From the NCBI RefSeq assembly GCF_004798685.1, contig NZ_CP039291.1, positions 2,108,001-2,172,000 on the forward strand: a stretch of 64,000 nucleotides of DNA, read 5' to 3'. The notes below the pieces were generated by a model. That model worked only from the letters and a program-made list of their open reading frames with translations. It was not told the origin of the DNA and ran no database searches. The position numbers were made by a program, and so were the translations under genes. This DNA comes from Cellulomonas shaoxiangyii (GTDB taxonomy: Bacteria > Actinomycetota > Actinomycetes > Actinomycetales > Cellulomonadaceae). This document shows, one piece after another, positions 37,900-48,133 of the stretch (the first letter of the stretch is position 1; each line of letters begins with the position of its first letter).

Positions 37900-38772
37900 T
37901 CAGGCGTCGTCGTCGCGGTCGGCGCCGAGCTCCTCGAGCAGGGCGACCAGGTCCGCCACGCGCTCCGCCGGGCCGGCGACGGCCATGGCGCTGCCGGCGG
38001 GACGCCCGCGCAGGCCTCGGACCTCGCCCCCGGCCTCGAGGACGACGAGCGCCGCCGCCGCCATGTCCCACGGCTGCAGGCCGCGCTCGTAGTGCAGGTC
38101 CAGCCGGCCGTCGGCGACGGCGCACAGGTCGAGCGCCGCGGAGCCGGCACGGCGGATGTCGCGCACCCGGGGCAGCAGCTCGACGAGCACGCGCGCCTGC
38201 GCCCGGCGGCGGGCGGCGACGTAGCCGAACCCGGTCCCCACCAGGCACTCGGCCAGCGGGGCCGGCGGGCCGAGCCGCAGCGGCCGGCCGTTCGCCCGGG
38301 CCCCCCGGCCGCGACCGGCCGTGTACGTGCGGGCCTCGGCCGGCGCGTGCACGCACCCGGCCAGCACGGTCCAGGTGGCCGGGTCGGGCGCCGTCCCCGC
38401 CGCGGCGGCCTGCGGGTCGACCACCGCCGCGAGGCTCACCGCGTACGCGGGGATGCCGTACAGGTAGTTCACCGTGCCGTCGATGGGGTCCACCACCCAC
38501 GTCACGCCCGAGCCGCCCGCCCGGTACCCGCCCTCCTCGCCGAGCACGCCGTCGTCGGGCCGCAGCTCCGCCAGCGCCGCACGGACCAGCTCCTCGCTCG
38601 CGAGGTCCATCGCCGTGACGACGTCGACCGCGCTCGACTTGGTCGCGGCCACCCGCAGGTCCGCCGGCCGCCCCCCGTGCACGAGCGCGCCGGCACGGCG
38701 GGCCACGTCCGCGGCGACCGCCACCAGCGCGTCGACCTGCTCGGGCGTGGACACGGGACTCGTCGCGGTCAT
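37900..38772 (-). CDS. Inositol monophosphatase family protein
   Basis: A 290-aa Mg-dependent phosphatase of the IMPase/FBPase/CysQ superfamily. Motifs: SSAVDVVTAMDLASEELV, GEEGGYRAG, the metal site WVVDPIDGTVNYLYGIP and the C-terminal WDMAAAALVVLEAGGEV. In actinobacteria it may dephosphorylate inositol 1-phosphate (for mycothiol and phosphatidylinositol), histidinol phosphate or fructose bisphosphate; the sequence does not decide. ATG 38772 was chosen as the first Met before the conserved N-terminus, with CAGGAT 6 nt upstream. It is divergent from sepH. Confidence 0.88.
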   Translation of the reverse strand: MTATSPVSTPEQVDALVAVAADVARRAGALVHGGRPADLRVAATKSSAVDVVTAMDLASEELVRAALAELRPDDGVLGEEGGYRAGGSGVTWVVDPIDGTVNYLYGIPAYAVSLAAVVDPQAAAAGTAPDPATWTVLAGCVHAPAEARTYTAGRGRGARANGRPLRLGPPAPLAECLVGTGFGYVAARRRAQARVLVELLPRVRDIRRAGSAALDLCAVADGRLDLHYERGLQPWDMAAAALVVLEAGGEVRGLRGRPAGSAMAVAGPAERVADLVALLEELGADRDDDA

Positions 38773-38944
38773 CCGCCCATCCTGCCGCAGGCGTTCGCGG
38801 CGACCGGGCGGGCCTCGTCCGGGGACGCACGCCCGCCCCGCCCCGCCGCGATGTGACGCAACCGGGTGACGGCGCACCGGGGCGAGGTGCACGCCCCCGC
38901 GTCTGATCGGTGGCAGTCTCCTCCGTGGAGCCCGGGGAGGTCGG

Positions 38945-40015
38945 ATGGGTGAGCTGGAGCTGGTCGGTCTGCACGAGGACGGGGAGCACCTGGTCCTCGT
39001 CGCGCCCGACGGGCAGCGCTACCGCGTGCGCATCGACGAGCCGCTGCGCGCGGCCGTGCGACGCGACCGCCCGCAGCTGGAGCAGCTGCGCGCGGAGCAG
39101 GCGGGGACGCTGACGCCGCGCGAGATCCAGGCGCGCATCCGCGCCGGCGCGACCGCGCAGGAGGTCGCCGAGTCCTCGGGCGTGCCCGTCGAGTCCGTGC
39201 GCCGCTACGAGGGCCCCGTGCTCGCCGAGCGCGAGTGGGTCGCCGAGCAGGCGCGCGCCACGCGCGTCGGCCGCGACGCCGACGCGCCCGTGCTGGGCGA
39301 CCTCGTGACGGACCGGCTCGCGGCGCGGGGGGTCGACCCGACCTCGCTCGCCTGGGACGCCGCCCGCGACGGCACCGGCCCGTGGACCGTCGTCGCGAGG
39401 TTCGTCGTCGCCGACGCGCCGCGCGAGGCCCGGTGGACGTACGACGCCGTGGGCCGCGCCGTCGTGGCCGTCGAGGACGAGGCGCGGTGGCTGTCCGAGA
39501 CCGAGCTCGACGAGCCGGTGTCGCGGCGCCACCTGGCGGCCGTGCGCGACGTCGTGTTCGACATCGACGCGATGTCGCCGAGCACCGAGCCCGCACCGCC
39601 CCTCGAGGCACCCGAGCCGACGCACGTCCTGCTCGACGAGCTGCGCTCGCGGCGCGGCGTCCGGCAGCCGCTCGAGACCGACGGCGAGGACGACGAGGAG
39701 TTCGAGGGCTTCGGCCCGCAGCACGCGTTCGACTTCTCGGGCGCGGGCCCCGACGACGCGTCCGCCCCCGGAGCGCACCCGCTCGACGCCGACCCGGACC
39801 GCGAGGCCGTCGTGCTGACGCCGCCGCGCCCGGAGCGTCGGGAGCCGCCCGCCCTCGCCGGGCCGGCGCCGACGGCGCCCGGACCCGTGCCGGCGTCCGA
39901 ACCCGTGACGCAGGCGGACGCGGCGGAGCGGCCCACGCCCGAGCGCCGTGCGCGACGCACGCGCGCGAAGGTGCCCAGCTGGGACGAGATCGTCTTCGGC
40001 GCGAAGCCCGAGTAG
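38945..40015 (+). CDS. sepH: Septation protein SepH
   Basis: A 356-aa protein of the SepH (formerly DUF3071) family, which in Streptomyces and mycobacteria promotes FtsZ assembly and septum formation. The N-terminal domain starts MGELELVGLHEDGEHLVLVA, and a helix-turn-helix follows (LTPREIQARIRAGATAQEVA, VPVESVRRYEGPVLAEREW). The C-terminal 150 residues are acidic, Pro-rich and disordered, as in other members, ending in a basic RRARRTRAKVPSWDEIVFG motif. ATG 38945 follows GGGGAGG at a good spacing. It is monocistronic and convergent with thymidine kinase. Confidence 0.93.
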   Translation: MGELELVGLHEDGEHLVLVAPDGQRYRVRIDEPLRAAVRRDRPQLEQLRAEQAGTLTPREIQARIRAGATAQEVAESSGVPVESVRRYEGPVLAEREWVAEQARATRVGRDADAPVLGDLVTDRLAARGVDPTSLAWDAARDGTGPWTVVARFVVADAPREARWTYDAVGRAVVAVEDEARWLSETELDEPVSRRHLAAVRDVVFDIDAMSPSTEPAPPLEAPEPTHVLLDELRSRRGVRQPLETDGEDDEEFEGFGPQHAFDFSGAGPDDASAPGAHPLDADPDREAVVLTPPRPERREPPALAGPAPTAPGPVPASEPVTQADAAERPTPERRARRTRAKVPSWDEIVFGAKPE

Positions 40016-40092
40016 AGCGGGCCGCGGGCGGCGACCCTGCCGGGCGGCGACCAATTGCGCCCGGCGCGCAGCGCGGCTGCGGCGGCGTGCGC

Positions 40093-40112
40093 CCGGCCCG
40101 CCCGCGGGCCGG
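40093..40112. terminator. Hairpin between sepH and thymidine kinase
   Basis: CCGGCCCG / CGGGCCGG with a short loop, close to the thymidine kinase stop in the convergent gap. A weak but plausible shared terminator. Confidence 0.4.
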
Positions 40113-40116
40113 TGCG

Positions 40117-40800
40117 TCAGGCGTCGGTGCGGTGCGGCGACGTCTCCTCGAAGAGCGCGTGCTCGGCCGGGCCCGCCACGGCCCGCGCGGTGGCGACCGT
40201 CATGCGCCGCACGTGGTGCCGGCGGCACAGGACCTCGTAGGCGACCTCGGCGGCGTGCTCGCGGTCGTCGGCCTCCACGTCGCCGACGACGACCTGCTCG
40301 CCCTCGACGACCATGACGCCGCCGACCGTGCGCGCGTTGTGGGTCGCCCGCGCGCCGCACCAGCACAGCGCCCGCACCTGCAGCACCTCGACCCGGTCCG
40401 CGAGCTCGACGAGCCGTGCGGACCCAGGGAAGAGCCGCGCCCGGAAGTCGGTCGTGATGCCGAACGCGAAGACGTCCGCGGACAGCTCGTCGACCACCCG
40501 GGCGAGCTGCTCGACCTGGGCGGCCGTGTAGAACTGCGCCTCGTCGACGACGAGGTAGTCGACCGGGCGGCCGCGGGTGCGGCGCGTGACGACCTCGGCC
40601 CAGAAGTCGGTCCGGTCGTCGACCTCCTCGGCGGTGCGGCGCAGGCCGAGCCGCGAGGAGATGGTCGCCGTGCCGGCGCGGTCCTGCCGGGTGAACAGCA
40701 CGCCGTCGCGCCCGCGGGCGGCGTGGTTGTGGTGCATCTGCAGCGCCAGCGTCGACTTGCCGCAGTCCATCGTGCCGGAGAAGAAGACCAGCTCGGCCAC
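40117..40800 (-). CDS. tdk: Thymidine kinase
   Basis: A 227-aa type II thymidine kinase phosphorylating deoxythymidine in salvage. P-loop GTMDCGKS at residue 9, the acidic VVDEAQFYTAAQV motif, and zinc-ligand cysteines in CWCGARATHNAR. The later CRRHH is less standard than the usual paired cysteines. The GTG start is preceded by GGGGAGGG. It is last in the minus-strand run from the GNAT/CoA-ligase gene through DUF5998 and the phosphodiesterase. Confidence 0.92.
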   Translation of the reverse strand: MAELVFFSGTMDCGKSTLALQMHHNHAARGRDGVLFTRQDRAGTATISSRLGLRRTAEEVDDRTDFWAEVVTRRTRGRPVDYLVVDEAQFYTAAQVEQLARVVDELSADVFAFGITTDFRARLFPGSARLVELADRVEVLQVRALCWCGARATHNARTVGGVMVVEGEQVVVGDVEADDREHAAEVAYEVLCRRHHVRRMTVATARAVAGPAEHALFEETSPHRTDA

Positions 40801-40862
40801 GCGTCAGCCCTCCCCTCGTCGCGTCGCCCCGCGCGCCGTGGCACTGCCGGCGGTCGCACCGG

Positions 40863-42023
40863 TCATGCGTGCACCAGGAGGGGCACGAGCATCTCCCGCG
40901 CGGTCAGGGACCCGTGCACCCCGACGAGCGCGATCGAGGCGGGCGTCTGCGTGCGCGAGTCGACGACCGTCGCGGCGCCGGTCATCGCCACCACCACGTC
41001 CCCCACCACGGGCCGCACGTGGTCCGCGACGGGCCCGAACCAGCCGGCCCGCACGGCGTCGTCGCGCGTCGTGACGATCGCGTCGTCCGCGAGCGCGGTC
41101 CGCCACCGGTCGGCCACGGCGGCCGGGTCCGCGCCGGGCTCCAGGTGCAGGTGCAGCGCGCGCGGCTCGCCCGCGGTGAGGGCGACGCCCTCGCGCAGCA
41201 GGGGGTCGGTGCCGACGTCGCGGCGCAGCGCCGGTTCGACGTCGACCATGCCGTGGTCGGCGGTGACGACGAGGAGCGTGCCCCGGGGCAGCGAGCGCGC
41301 GAGGCGCGCCAGCGCGGCGTCGAGCTCGGCGAGCGCGTCGCCCCACTGCCAGGAGCCCCAGCCGTGGTGGTGCCCGGCCTTGTCGACCTCGCCCCAGTAG
41401 AGGTACGTGAGCCCGGGTGAACGCAGCGAGCGCACGGCGGCGTCGACGCGGTCGTCGAGCTGCTCGGCCGCGACGTACGCGGGCCCGCGCAGCGCGGCGT
41501 TCGTCAGCCCGGAGCCGGCGAACCGCGCGGGACCGACGCTCACCACCGGCAGGCCGGCCGCCACCGCGCGCTCGAGCACGGTCGGCTCCCGCTGCCACGT
41601 GCGCGCGTCCGGCAGGTCCGTCCAGGAGACGAGGTTGCCGAGCCGGCCGGTGGCGGGCACACGCACCGTGTACCCGAGCATGCACGTCGCGCCCGGCCCC
41701 GCACCCGTGCCGAACGTGCCGAGCGCCGTGGCCGTCGTCGACGGGAACGTCGTCACGAGCGGCTCGGTGCCCGGCAGCAGGGAGCGCAGGAACGGGGCGT
41801 GCCCGCCGCGCTCGACGAGGTTGAGGTGGCCGAGGCCGTCGACGAGCACGACGCACGCGCGCTCGACCAGCGGCAGCCCGAGCGCGTCGCGGGCGGCCGC
41901 GCCCCCCGGCAGGTCCGTGCCGAGGGCTGCCACGACGGCGGGCAGCACGTGCGCCAGCGACCGCGTGCCGGACCCGGGGAGGACGAGCTCCTCGGCGTCC
42001 CGTGTGACGGGCCCCGCGCTCAC
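40863..42023 (-). CDS. Alkaline-phosphatase-superfamily phosphodiesterase/nucleotide pyrophosphatase
   Basis: A 386-aa metalloenzyme. Metal and nucleophile motifs: CVVLVDGLGHLNL, the catalytic Thr in TTFPSTTATALGTFGTG, YLYWGEVDKAGHHHGWGS, VTADHGMVDV and the final IALVGVHGSL. No signal peptide, so it is cytosolic. Substrate is likely a nucleotide or phosphonate diester; unproven. GTG 42023 overlaps the DUF5998 stop (GTGA). A stand-alone actinobacterial gene often found beside thymidine kinase. Confidence 0.87.
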   Translation of the reverse strand: MSAGPVTRDAEELVLPGSGTRSLAHVLPAVVAALGTDLPGGAAARDALGLPLVERACVVLVDGLGHLNLVERGGHAPFLRSLLPGTEPLVTTFPSTTATALGTFGTGAGPGATCMLGYTVRVPATGRLGNLVSWTDLPDARTWQREPTVLERAVAAGLPVVSVGPARFAGSGLTNAALRGPAYVAAEQLDDRVDAAVRSLRSPGLTYLYWGEVDKAGHHHGWGSWQWGDALAELDAALARLARSLPRGTLLVVTADHGMVDVEPALRRDVGTDPLLREGVALTAGEPRALHLHLEPGADPAAVADRWRTALADDAIVTTRDDAVRAGWFGPVADHVRPVVGDVVVAMTGAATVVDSRTQTPASIALVGVHGSLTAREMLVPLLVHA

Positions 42024-42592
42024 CGGCGCGCCGACGCGGCCGACAGCGTCCGCCCGAAGGCCATGGCGGCACGCACCGCGTCACGCCCCTCGGCCGCTGC
42101 GCTGACGCGCACGACGACGTCGTCGGGCGTGAGCGTGCCGGTCAGGCCGTGGTCCGCGTCGCAGGAGGGGTCCGGGCAGCTCGCGGGCTCGAGGTCGACG
42201 CGCTGCACGGCCCCCCAGCCGATGGCGAGCGTCAGCTCGGTGGCACCGTCGCCCCGGCGGTGCTCCTGCGGGTTGGGCACGACGTGCGTCACCGCCACCG
42301 AGCGCAGCTCGGACAGCGGGACCGCCTCCGTCGTCGCCGACGCGCTGGCCGACGGGTGCTCGGAGTCCGCGGGGTGGTCGTCCACGTGCGCCACGACGAG
42401 CCGCGTCGGGGTCAGCGCCAGCACGGTGACGTGCCGGCGGACCTCGTTCGCGTCGAACGTGGTCTCGGGATGCACCAGGTGGGCCACCACGTCCTCGCCG
42501 GCGAGGGCGAGGTCGAGGACGTCGCTCACGAGCTCCGGGTAGTAGCCGGCGCGGTGCAGGTCGTGCTGGAGGGTCGTCGACGGAGCGGGCAC
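42020..42592 (-). CDS. DUF5998 family protein
   Basis: A 190-aa cytoplasmic protein of DUF5998, an actinobacterial family of unknown function. Recognisable stretches are LQHDLHRAGYYPELVSDVLD, EDVVAHLVHPETTFDANEVR, RRHVTVLALTPTRLVVAHVD and a Cys pair in CPDPSCDADHGLTG. GTG 42592 is preferred because GGGAGG lies 8 nt upstream; the ATG at 42600 is out of frame. It is coupled to the phosphodiesterase gene downstream and follows the GNAT fusion by 32 nt. Confidence 0.82.
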   Translation of the reverse strand: MPAPSTTLQHDLHRAGYYPELVSDVLDLALAGEDVVAHLVHPETTFDANEVRRHVTVLALTPTRLVVAHVDDHPADSEHPSASASATTEAVPLSELRSVAVTHVVPNPQEHRRGDGATELTLAIGWGAVQRVDLEPASCPDPSCDADHGLTGTLTPDDVVVRVSAAAEGRDAVRAAMAFGRTLSAASARR

Positions 42593-42624
42593 GGGTCCAT
42601 CCTCCCACTCCCGGCGGCGTCGCC

Positions 42625-45444
42625 TCACGTCCGCGCCAGGCGGCGCAGCGTGTCGGCGCGGTCGGCGGGTGCGACGGACGCGGTGGCGCCGAGCACGGCG
42701 AGCCCCGACGTCGACACGACCACGGGGGCGAGCTCCAGCGAGCGCAGGTCCGGCAGGGCGTCGGCGAGCACCGACACGCGGGCCACGAGGTCCTCCACCG
42801 CCGCGACGTCGAGCGGCGGCAGCCCGCGGTAGCCGAACAGGCGCGGGGCGGCGCGCGGGCGGCGGACGATGTCCGCCACGTCGACGTCCGTGAGCGGCGG
42901 CACGCCGTAGGCCACGTCACCCAGCAGGTCCGTCGCGTCACCCGACAGGCCGAAGCTGATGACGGGACCGAACAGCGGGTCCTCGGCCGACCGGACGACG
43001 CAGGGCACCCCGTGCGGGGCCATCGCCTGCACCTCCAGCGGCGGGGTGTCCGGGCCGAGGTCGTGGTCGGCCGCGAGCGCGAGGATACCCGCGACGTCCG
43101 CGCGCATCTCGGCGGCGTCCGCGACGTCGAGCCGCACGCCCCCGAGGTCCGCGCGGTGGCGCAGCGCCGGCACCGTGGTCTTCACCGCGACCGGCCAGCC
43201 CAGCCGCTCGGCGGCGGCGACGGCCTCGTCCAGGTCCTGCACGCGCACCGACGGCTGCACGCGCACGCCGACGGTGGCGAGGAGCTCGGCGACGTCCGCG
43301 GGCGACAGCGGGACGGGCGCGCCGTCGGTCGCGTGCCCGTCGGCCAGCCGCGCGGCGACGAGCCGCTCGGCGGCGCGGGTGTCGACGCCCTCGGGACGCA
43401 CGGGCCGGCCGCGGTCCGTGCCGCGCCACGCGGCGTACCGGGCGGCGTGGCCGAGCGCCACGACGGCGTCCTCGGGGGCGCTGTAGGCCGGCACCGTCCG
43501 CAGCCGGCCCGTGGGGTCCGGCGCGGTGAGCTCGGCGGTGATGCCGCGCAGGCCGACCATGCACGCGACCGTCGTCCGGCCCGTCTCGGCCGCGGCCCGG
43601 GCCACCTCGCGCGGCACGACGGGGTCACCCGCGCCGAGCGTGGGCAGGCGCACCGCCACGACGACGTCCGTCTGCGGGTCCGCGTACAGCCGGTCCACGG
43701 TGTCCCGGACCTCGTCGGCGCGCGCGTCCTCGACGAGGAGCTCGACCCGACCCGTCACGACGAGCCCGGCCGCGGCCGCGGCCTCGGCGACGAGCGCCGC
43801 GACGCTCGCCGAGCTCGCGAGGATCGACGTGCGGCGGCCGGCCGGCAGCGGCTGGTGCGCCAGCACCTGCACCACGTCGAGCAGCTGGTGCTGGTTCTCG
43901 ACGCGGACCACGCCGGACTGGCGCATGACCTCCTCGAGGGTGCGCCGCGGCGCACGGGTCGGGCGCACGGCGTGGCCGGGCGGCACGACCTGGCCCGAGC
44001 GCCCGGCCGTCACGACGACCACGGGCTTGTGCGCCGCGAGCCGGCGCGCGACCCGCGAGAACTTGCGCGGGTTGCCGATCGACTCCAGGTACAGCCCGAC
44101 GACGTCCGTGCCGTCGTCCTCGCCCCAGAACTGCATCAGGTCGTTGCCCGACACGTCGGCGCGGTGCCCGGCGGACACGAAGTGGGCGAGGCCGAGGCCC
44201 CGGCGGTCCACGGCGGCGAGCAGCGGCACGGCGAGGGGCGCCGACTGGCAGAACAGGCCGATCCGGCCGGGGCGTGGCGGGTGCTCCGCGAGCGACACGT
44301 CGAGGGTCGTGCCGTCGGGCTGGCTGATGATGCCGAACGACGCCGGGCCGACGAGGCGCATCCCGGAGCCGTGCACCACCCCGAGCAGGAGCCGCAGACG
44401 CGCGAGGCCCTCGGGGCCGGCCTCCGCGAAGCCCGACGACAGCAGCACGAGCCCGCGCACGCCGAGCGCGCCGAGCCGGCGGGCGACGTCGAGGACCTGC
44501 TCGGGCGGCAGCACGACCACGGCCAGCTCGACGGGCCCCGGGACGTCGTCGACGTGGGCGTGGTGGTGCACGCCGTCGCGCTCCCCCGGGCCGGTCCCGA
44601 CGCCGACGGCGTGGACGGTGAGCGCACCCTCGCGGGCACCCGGCACGAGGCCCGCCAGCACGCGCTCGGCGTGCGCCCGGTGCAGCGCCCGGGCGGGCCG
44701 GGGCCCGGGGCCCACGACGAGCACGGACCGGGCGGCCAGCAGGGCGCGCATCGACCGCGCCTCGGCGCGGTGCTCGCGGTCCGCCATGACGGCCAGCGAC
44801 CGCTCGGTCGGGTCGATGTCGAAGATCACCTGGACGACGCCGTCCTCCGTGCGCTGGCGCACCTCGTACCCGGCGTCGCGGAACACGTTCAGCATGCGGC
44901 CGTTCTGCGGCAGCACCTCGGCGACGAAGCGGCGCACGCCCCGCTCGCGCGCGGCGGCCGCGAGGTGCTCCAGCAGCACCGACGCCAGACCCTTGCCCTG
45001 GTGCGCGTCCGCGATGTTGAACGCCACCTCCGCGGTCTCCCCCTCGACGCGGTCGTAGCGCGCGACGCCGATGATGCGCTCGGGGGCGTCGACGGGCGCC
45101 GGTGCGGCGGCGCCCTCGTCGGCGCCCGCCGCAGCGGGCCCGGCGCCGGGCGCGGCGGTCACCGCGACGAGCGCGACCCGGTCGACGTGGTCGACCGAGA
45201 CGAGCCGGGCGAGGTCGCGCTCCGGCAGGCGCTCCAGCGCGGCGAAGAACCGCAGGAACGTGGAGCGCTCGGACTGCGCGACGTGGAACGCCTGCAGGGC
45301 GTCGGCGTCACCGGGCCGGATGGGGCGCAGCCGGGTGGTCGACCCGTCGTGCAGCACGACGTCCGCCTCCCACGCGGCGGGGTACGAGGGGGCGCCCGGC
45401 TCCGCCGGCACGCCGTGGGGCGGGCGGGGGACGACGTCGGCCAT
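42625..45444 (-). CDS. GNAT acetyltransferase / ADP-forming acyl-CoA synthetase-like fusion (protein lysine acetyltransferase, Pat type)
   Basis: A 939-aa fusion. Residues 25-185 are a GNAT domain, with acetyl-CoA loop [19 protein letters not shown]. From about 205 come a CoA-binding domain and a succinyl-CoA-ligase-like domain, and from about 700 an ATP-grasp subdomain ([20 protein letters not shown]). This is the actinobacterial order, GNAT first; enteric Pat/PatZ carry GNAT last. Characterised relatives acetylate and inactivate acetyl-CoA synthetase. ATG 45444 has TAGCCT 7 nt upstream. It is divergent from the topoisomerase gene and first of a four-gene run to thymidine kinase. Confidence 0.85.
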   Translation of the reverse strand: MADVVPRPPHGVPAEPGAPSYPAAWEADVVLHDGSTTRLRPIRPGDADALQAFHVAQSERSTFLRFFAALERLPERDLARLVSVDHVDRVALVAVTAAPGAGPAAAGADEGAAAPAPVDAPERIIGVARYDRVEGETAEVAFNIADAHQGKGLASVLLEHLAAAARERGVRRFVAEVLPQNGRMLNVFRDAGYEVRQRTEDGVVQVIFDIDPTERSLAVMADREHRAEARSMRALLAARSVLVVGPGPRPARALHRAHAERVLAGLVPGAREGALTVHAVGVGTGPGERDGVHHHAHVDDVPGPVELAVVVLPPEQVLDVARRLGALGVRGLVLLSSGFAEAGPEGLARLRLLLGVVHGSGMRLVGPASFGIISQPDGTTLDVSLAEHPPRPGRIGLFCQSAPLAVPLLAAVDRRGLGLAHFVSAGHRADVSGNDLMQFWGEDDGTDVVGLYLESIGNPRKFSRVARRLAAHKPVVVVTAGRSGQVVPPGHAVRPTRAPRRTLEEVMRQSGVVRVENQHQLLDVVQVLAHQPLPAGRRTSILASSASVAALVAEAAAAAGLVVTGRVELLVEDARADEVRDTVDRLYADPQTDVVVAVRLPTLGAGDPVVPREVARAAAETGRTTVACMVGLRGITAELTAPDPTGRLRTVPAYSAPEDAVVALGHAARYAAWRGTDRGRPVRPEGVDTRAAERLVAARLADGHATDGAPVPLSPADVAELLATVGVRVQPSVRVQDLDEAVAAAERLGWPVAVKTTVPALRHRADLGGVRLDVADAAEMRADVAGILALAADHDLGPDTPPLEVQAMAPHGVPCVVRSAEDPLFGPVISFGLSGDATDLLGDVAYGVPPLTDVDVADIVRRPRAAPRLFGYRGLPPLDVAAVEDLVARVSVLADALPDLRSLELAPVVVSTSGLAVLGATASVAPADRADTLRRLART

Positions 45445-45451
45445 GCCCGCC

Positions 45452-45457
45452 AGGCTA
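45452..45457 (-). promoter_or_regulatory. Predicted -10 (TAGCCT) for a leaderless start
   Basis: On the minus strand TAGCCT ends 7 nt before the ATG at 45444 of the GNAT fusion gene. Confidence 0.45.
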
Positions 45458-45592
45458 GCGGGGCCCCGCACCTGGCTCGCCCCGGCGCCGACGTCCGCGG
45501 GCGTGCCGTGGCCCCGGCGGACGCCCGTGCGCGCGAGAATGGGGCGTCGCGGCGCCCGCCGCGTGCCCGCACCCCGAGGAGCAGACCACCCC

Positions 45593-48076
45593 ATGGCGCG
45601 TCGTCCCGCGACCCCCGACCTGCCGCCCGAGGACCTCGTCGAGAAGATCGTCGACATCGACGTCGCCACCGAGATGGAGGGGTCGTTCCTCGAGTACGCG
45701 TACTCGGTCATCTACTCGCGGGCGCTGCCGGACGCGCGGGACGGCCTCAAGCCGGTGCAGCGGCGCATCGTCTACCAGATGGCCGACATGGGGCTGCGGC
45801 CGGACCGGCCGTACGTGAAGTCGGCGCGCGTCGTCGGCGAGGTCATGGGCAAGCTGCACCCGCACGGCGACGCGCCGATCTACGACGCGATGGTCCGCCT
45901 CGCGCAGGCGTTCTCCCTGCGCCTGCCGCTGGTCGACGGGCACGGCAACTTCGGGTCGCTCGACGACGGTCCCGCCGCGTCCCGGTACACCGAGGCGCGC
46001 ATGGCGCCGTCGGCCATGGCGATGACGCAGGGGCTCGACGAGGACGTCGTCGACCTCGTGCCCAACTACGACAGCAAGCTGACCCAGCCGTCGGTGCTGC
46101 CGGCGGCGATCCCGAACCTGCTGGTCAACGGCGCGACCGGCATCGCGGTCGGCATGGCCACGAACATGGCCCCGCACAACCTCGTCGAGGTCGTCGCCGC
46201 GGCGCGCCACCTGGTGCTGCACCCCGACGCCACCCTCGAGGACCTCATGCGCTTCGTCCCGGGGCCCGACCTGCCCACGGGCGGCAAGATCGTGGGGCTC
46301 GACGGCGTGCGCGACGCGTACCGGACCGGCCGCGGGGCGTTCCGCACGCGCGCGACGGCACGCATCGAGAACGTCACCCCCAAGCGCAAGGGCATCGTCG
46401 TCACGGAGCTGCCCTACCTCGTGGGCCCCGAGAAGGTCATCGAGAAGATCAAGGAGGGCGTGCAGTCCAAGAAGCTCTCGGGCATCTCGGACGCCGTCGA
46501 CCTCACCGACCGCCAGCACGGCCTGCGCCTCGTCATCGAGATCAAGACCGGGTTCCACCCCGAGGCGGTGCTCGAGCAGCTCTACCGCTACACGCCGATG
46601 GAGGACTCGTTCTCCATCAACAACGTGGCGCTGGTCGACGGCCAGCCCCGCACGCTGGGCCTGCGCGAGCTGCTGCAGGTGTGGGTCGGCCACCGCATCG
46701 ACGTCGTGCGGCGGCGCTCGCGGTACCGCCTGCGCAAGCGGCAGGAGCGGCTGCACCTCGTCGAGGGCCTGCTCGTCGCGATCGTCGACATCGACGAGGT
46801 CATCCAGGTGATCCGCACGTCGGACGACTCCGACGAGGCGCGCACGCGCCTGCGCTCGGTCTTCGACCTGTCCGAGCCGCAGGCCGAGTACATCCTCGAG
46901 CTGCGGCTGCGCCGCCTGACGAGGTTCTCCCGGCTCGACCTCGAGCGCGAGCAGCAGGAGCTGCGCGAGGAGATCGCCCGGCTGGAGGCCCTCCTCGCCG
47001 ACGAGGCGCTCCTGCGCGGCCTGGTGTCCGACGAGATGGCCGAGGTCGCGGCGACGTACGGCACACCGCGCCGCACGATCCTGCTGGAGCACGCGGGCGG
47101 TGCCAGCGTCGCCGGCGCCGCCGCCGTGCCCGCGGGCCGCGGGCGGGCCGCCGCACCGCTGGAGATCCCCGACGCGCCGTGCTGGGCGCTGCTGTCCGCG
47201 ACGGGGCTGCTGGCCCGCACCGGCGACGACGACGCCCCCGGTCGTGGGGACGGGACCCGGCGCAGCCGGCACGACGTCGTCGCGTCGGCCGTGCCGACGA
47301 CCGCCCGGGCGGAGGTCGGCGCGCTGACGTCGCGCGGCCGCGTGCTGCGCGTGCCCGTCCTCGACCTGCCCTCGCTGCCCCCGACGGACGGTCCGCCGAC
47401 GCTGTCGGGCGGGCTGCCGGTCGGGGAGGCGGTCACGTTGGAGAAGGACGAGCGCGTGGTCGCCCTCGTCCCCCTGACCGCCGACGCACCGCCGCTCGCG
47501 CTGGCGACCGCGCAAGGCGTCGTCAAGCGCGTCACGCCCGGCGACGTGCCGGGCAACCGGGACGCCTGGGAGGTCATCGGGCTCAAGGACGGCGACGAGG
47601 TCGTCGGCGGCGCGGCCGCGCGGGACGAGGACGAGCTCGTCCTGGTCTCGACCGACACGTCGCTCCTGCACTTCCCCGCCTCGCACGTGCGCCCGCAGGG
47701 GCGCGCCGCCGGGGGGATGTCCGGCATGAAGCTGGGCGCCGGCGCGCGGGTCGTCGCGTTCTCGGTCGTGCGGCCGGAGGACCCGGACCCGGTGGTCGTC
47801 ACCGTCGCCGGCGCGTCGTCGGCGCTGCCCGGCACGCAGACCGGCTCGGCCAAGGTCACGCCGTTCGCGCTGTACCCGGCGAAGGGCCGCGCGACCGGAG
47901 GCGTCCGCTCGCACCGGTTCCTCAAGGGTGAGGACGCGCTGATCCTCGCGCACGTGGGCGCCGCGCCGGCCCGCGCGACCGGCTCCGGCGGGCAGCCCGT
48001 ACCGCTGCCCGAGCCCGACCCCCGGCGCGACGGCTCCGGCACGCCGCTGGCGGCGCCGGTGCACGCGATCGGCTGA
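45593..48076 (+). CDS. Type II topoisomerase subunit A (second GyrA/ParC-type protein)
   Basis: An 827-aa topoisomerase A subunit. The cleavage tyrosine is Tyr132 in [10 protein letters not shown]. The QRDR is [19 protein letters not shown], with Ala at the position equivalent to E. coli GyrA Ser83 and Asp conserved at 87. A coiled segment and six beta-propeller blades follow. The canonical GyrA box is replaced by QGRAAGG, so wrapping activity may be weak, which favours a ParC-like decatenase. Actinobacteria commonly carry this as a second pair, with its ParE/GyrB partner elsewhere. ATG 45593 has GAGGAG upstream; the longer frame is spurious. Confidence 0.88.
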   Translation: MARRPATPDLPPEDLVEKIVDIDVATEMEGSFLEYAYSVIYSRALPDARDGLKPVQRRIVYQMADMGLRPDRPYVKSARVVGEVMGKLHPHGDAPIYDAMVRLAQAFSLRLPLVDGHGNFGSLDDGPAASRYTEARMAPSAMAMTQGLDEDVVDLVPNYDSKLTQPSVLPAAIPNLLVNGATGIAVGMATNMAPHNLVEVVAAARHLVLHPDATLEDLMRFVPGPDLPTGGKIVGLDGVRDAYRTGRGAFRTRATARIENVTPKRKGIVVTELPYLVGPEKVIEKIKEGVQSKKLSGISDAVDLTDRQHGLRLVIEIKTGFHPEAVLEQLYRYTPMEDSFSINNVALVDGQPRTLGLRELLQVWVGHRIDVVRRRSRYRLRKRQERLHLVEGLLVAIVDIDEVIQVIRTSDDSDEARTRLRSVFDLSEPQAEYILELRLRRLTRFSRLDLEREQQELREEIARLEALLADEALLRGLVSDEMAEVAATYGTPRRTILLEHAGGASVAGAAAVPAGRGRAAAPLEIPDAPCWALLSATGLLARTGDDDAPGRGDGTRRSRHDVVASAVPTTARAEVGALTSRGRVLRVPVLDLPSLPPTDGPPTLSGGLPVGEAVTLEKDERVVALVPLTADAPPLALATAQGVVKRVTPGDVPGNRDAWEVIGLKDGDEVVGGAAARDEDELVLVSTDTSLLHFPASHVRPQGRAAGGMSGMKLGAGARVVAFSVVRPEDPDPVVVTVAGASSALPGTQTGSAKVTPFALYPAKGRATGGVRSHRFLKGEDALILAHVGAAPARATGSGGQPVPLPEPDPRRDGSGTPLAAPVHAIG

Positions 48077-48121
48077 CGCGCGGCACCCTGCCCCGTGTCG
48101 TCGGCGGGGCCGGGGCCGTCC

Positions 48122-48127
48122 TACCGT
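48122..48127 (+). promoter_or_regulatory. Predicted -10 (TACCGT) for a leaderless start
   Basis: TACCGT ends 6 nt before the GTG at 48134; no Shine-Dalgarno is present. Confidence 0.45.
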
Positions 48128-48133
48128 GGGCGC

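Noticed and set aside
43012..47931. Plus-strand open frame of over 1600 codons across the GNAT fusion and topoisomerase genes
   Set aside because: It covers two confident genes on different strands in a non-coding phase and shows no motif.
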